5,329 nt of DNA, taken from the NCBI GenBank assembly GCA_903867845.1, contig CAIPSZ010000040.1, positions 1 to 5,329 on the forward strand, given 5' to 3'. A model generated the notes under the pieces. That model saw nothing but the letters and a program-made list of their open reading frames with translations. It made no database searches and was not told the origin of the DNA. Of this stretch, positions 1-3,000 are shown piece by piece (position 1 is the stretch's first letter; every line of letters starts with the position of its first letter). The position numbers and the translations under genes are program-made. Origin of the DNA: Candidatus Kerfeldbacteria bacterium (GTDB lineage Bacteria; Patescibacteriota; Patescibacteriia; PEXW01).

Positions 1-25
1 CCGGGTTTATAAATAGTGAACTGGG

Positions 26-34
26 ATTATAACA
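26..34 (-). promoter_or_regulatory. Possible extended -10 promoter element just past the terminator
   Basis: The minus strand reads TGTTATAAT at 34 to 26, a perfect match to the sigma-70 extended -10 (TGnTATAAT). The hexamer 17 bp upstream (CGACGG, within the terminator stem) is no -35, but extended -10 promoters do not need one. It could start a transcript near position 19 for a gene beyond the left edge. A chance match in AT-rich sequence is quite possible. Confidence 0.35.
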
Positions 35-62
35 AAAAAAGGGCTGCCCCGTCGGACAGCCC
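34..62 (-). terminator. Rho-independent terminator of the giant gene
   Basis: Read on the minus strand, GGGCTGTCC and GGGCAGCCC form a 9-bp stem (one T-G wobble, eight Watson-Crick pairs) around a GACG loop at 41-62, followed at once by seven Ts (40 to 34). The hairpin begins 24 nt after the TAA stop. There is no T-run on the plus side, so it should stop transcription from the minus strand only. Confidence 0.93.
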
Positions 63-86
63 AAATTGGCAAGCTTGATTCACAAT

Positions 87-3000
87 TTAAATCATTAACA
101 TATCCATGTTCAGGTTTAAATTGTTATTCACCGTAACATTAACTTTTGCACCTCCCATACAGGTGCTGCCATCAGTCTTTGTCGCAGTGCCAATGGCGTA
201 GAGTGTGTGCGGGCCATCCGAGAGCGTCGAGGGAAGCCAATTGTACGTGCACAATCCGTTCGTACAATTGGTAATAGTGGTAAAGGGAGTGCTAGTACTC
301 GTATACGGATCGGTGTACAGCTTGACGTTACTCAGCAATTGGTCGGTCCGACACGTTTTGGATACGGCGATGCGTATAGTGCCAGAGTACTTACTGCACA
401 CCCCACCATTCCAACGTGACACGCACTTTGCGGGAGCGCACGATGTATCAAAGTACCCATCACACGTCCTCGAAAAATCAGTTGGAGTGGTACACGCAAA
501 GTAACTGTTCCCACAGTTCGCATCGCTAGTACACGATTTTGCACTATTCGTGCACGTACCATCTTGCACCGTTGCGTCGCTCCCCGGAGCGGAAAACGAC
601 ATGATGACGCTGTTGCTGACGGTCACGTTCAATGCAACGGTGGAAGCGTTGTTTGAGGAGTCGTACGCGCTTATTGCAATGCTGTGGCTACCTGCGAGTT
701 CAAAGACGGTATTCCAATCGTAGGAAAGCGTACACGATGGTCCAATGCCGCACCCCGTGAATGGCACAGCGGTATTATCAATGTAGAGCTCAACGCGTTG
801 AACACTGACATTATCTGCAATAACTGCGTTGATGTTCTTTATGCCCCCAAAGGTATCCCCGTCTTTTGGCGAGCCAACCGTGATGATTGGTGGCTGGATG
901 TCGGCAGTCGCAACCGCTGTTCCATACGTAAAGTCTGCGGTCGTTGACGTAGATAACCCCGACCGATCGTACCCGGTAACGGTAACCTTATGGTGGGTAT
1001 TCGTATCGTAGGTCTTCCCTGTGGTTGCATCTCGTAGCAGCCAGGTGAAGGTGTATGGAGCGCTGGTAAGCGTAGCTCGTGGGGTGGTCTCGCTATCAAC
1101 GGTGAAGGAGACGTAGTCAATACCCTTGCTCCCAGAGGCTGGAATGACGTCTGCCACAACATTCGTACTTGAACCGCTCAACGTACTCGAAGTGTCGGGG
1201 AAAGTGATGTTGACAGTTGGCGCTGCACCCCCCGAACCGCCATTGTTCACCTGCAACGTGAGCTGCTTGATGCTGGTGTTGCCACTCTTATCGTACGCGA
1301 CGGCGCTGTACGTGTAGCTGCCATCGGGGAAGACCGTGGTATCGACACTTGCAGAGAATGGTGGCGGCGGGCAGGATGCCAGGCAGTCACTCTCCCCGAC
1401 CTTCGACGTGCCAAGGTAGAACTCAACTTTAGCCATCCCGCTTGCATTCGTCCCGGTATCCGATGCATTTGCCGAAACGGTTGGTGTCCCACTCACTTGC
1501 CCATCCGCACTTGGCGCAACGAGCGTGAGAATCGGGGGGATTTGATCACCGGGCGCATTCTGCACTCCGTAGGTTGCGGATATCGCATTGCTAGCATTAC
1601 CTGCTTTATCGGATGCCGTTACGGAAAGGGTTACCCCGGTTCCACTAGCGGCGGCACCGTTCGCGAACTGCCGCGAGTTAAATGTCCAGTGGTACTTGCC
1701 ATCGGCAGAAGGCGCACCAATACTACCCGACGTTTGCTGCGAGCCGGAGCTATTCTTCACCAAGAAATTTACGGCGCCGACGCCACTTCCCGTACCATCA
1801 TCTGCAGTAGCGATCACCTCAACCATTCCCGAAACTGTACTTCCGGTTGCCGGGGAAGTAATGCTGACCGTCGGCGCAGTAGCATCTTGCTTCACACGGA
1901 CGTTAACGATATTAGTGAAACCGCCACCATCATCGGCGGAATCAAGTACGAGGTCGAATCCATAGCACTGTGATTGACCAGCGGGGCAAATGTTCGTCGA
2001 TCGGGAAACTTTAGGTCCGAGTTTGGCAAAGGATTGGGTGAAATTTGAACGATGGGCCCAGAAATACACGCTGCCCACACCGTATAACTGCGCATCTGGC
2101 TTTCCTGTGGCGTTCGTCGTGTAGTGGTAGGCAATACCAGTAGAGTGTGGTGGTTCGCCAAAAGTTGGCGGAGGCGCCCCGGATGGAACTTCGTTTGGAA
2201 AGTGCATGACCTTCGCCGTTGCATCCCAGCAGGTTGTTGGATCAACCGACGCACCCGTGCACGGGCTTCCCGGCCAGGTGGTATTCCACAAGTTCAGCGG
2301 ATCCTTCGGCATGGAAATGCCAAGCTGCGCGCCTAAGGTCTGCTGCCATGACGGCCACGAGGTCATGGAGTAACTAGAAAGGTAGGTACCCGACTCAAGC
2401 GTTGGGTACGCCCCACTGTGCGCTTTCTTATAGGCGTCCAGTGCGTAGATTATTTCCTCGTACGCAAACACGCGCTTTACATCCGTACGCAGGTCACTAA
2501 AACGTTCGTCCGTACTCGGGATAACCGTGTTGAAGTGGAGGTTTAGCAAGAGCTGTTCGAACATGGCGACAGTTGCACTGCCGGCTTTATCTGTGTACGA
2601 GAAGACGTAGATGTACGGGTACGATTGCGACGCAGCGTTCGGCAGGTAGTCTGCGGCGACGTACACTGTGCGGCCTTCTCGAATCGCTGGGTACCCGTCG
2701 ACTTCCATTGTGCTGCCGCTTGGATCCTTGCCAAAGGTCTTCTGATACCAGCGCAACGGGGAGAGATCTTCATCATTTTTAATTACACGCACGCCAATAG
2801 CATCGCCAGTCTTCGTGCCAGTTTTCGTATCGACGGTGAAGAAGAAGTACTCCTTAGTTAAATTCCCAAGTTGCTGACCGAGAGTCGGATTCTCCGTCAT
2901 GGTGTACTGGGCGTTGCTATCACGGCAAATTTGGAACGTGAAATTGTGCGACGGCGTTCCTGCTGGCGCGGGTGTCAGGAGCGCTGGATCCATAAATGGC

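Noticed and set aside
919..1128. Antisense or regulatory role for the terminator-proximal plus-strand DNA
   Set aside because: The region is ordinary coding sequence of repeat C; no promoter-terminator pair on the plus strand supports a separate RNA.
615..1880. Tandem DNA repeats for the Ig-like repeats A-D
   Set aside because: The repeats share only short protein motifs; no long shared DNA stretch was seen by eye (only short ones of about 13 bases), so this is old divergence, not a recent tandem duplication.
1497..1973. Plus-strand open frame of 158 codons
   Set aside because: It lies wholly opposite the giant gene, its product is Arg/Ser/Cys-rich with no recognisable domain, and it is explained by the low frequency of stop codons opposite this coding frame.
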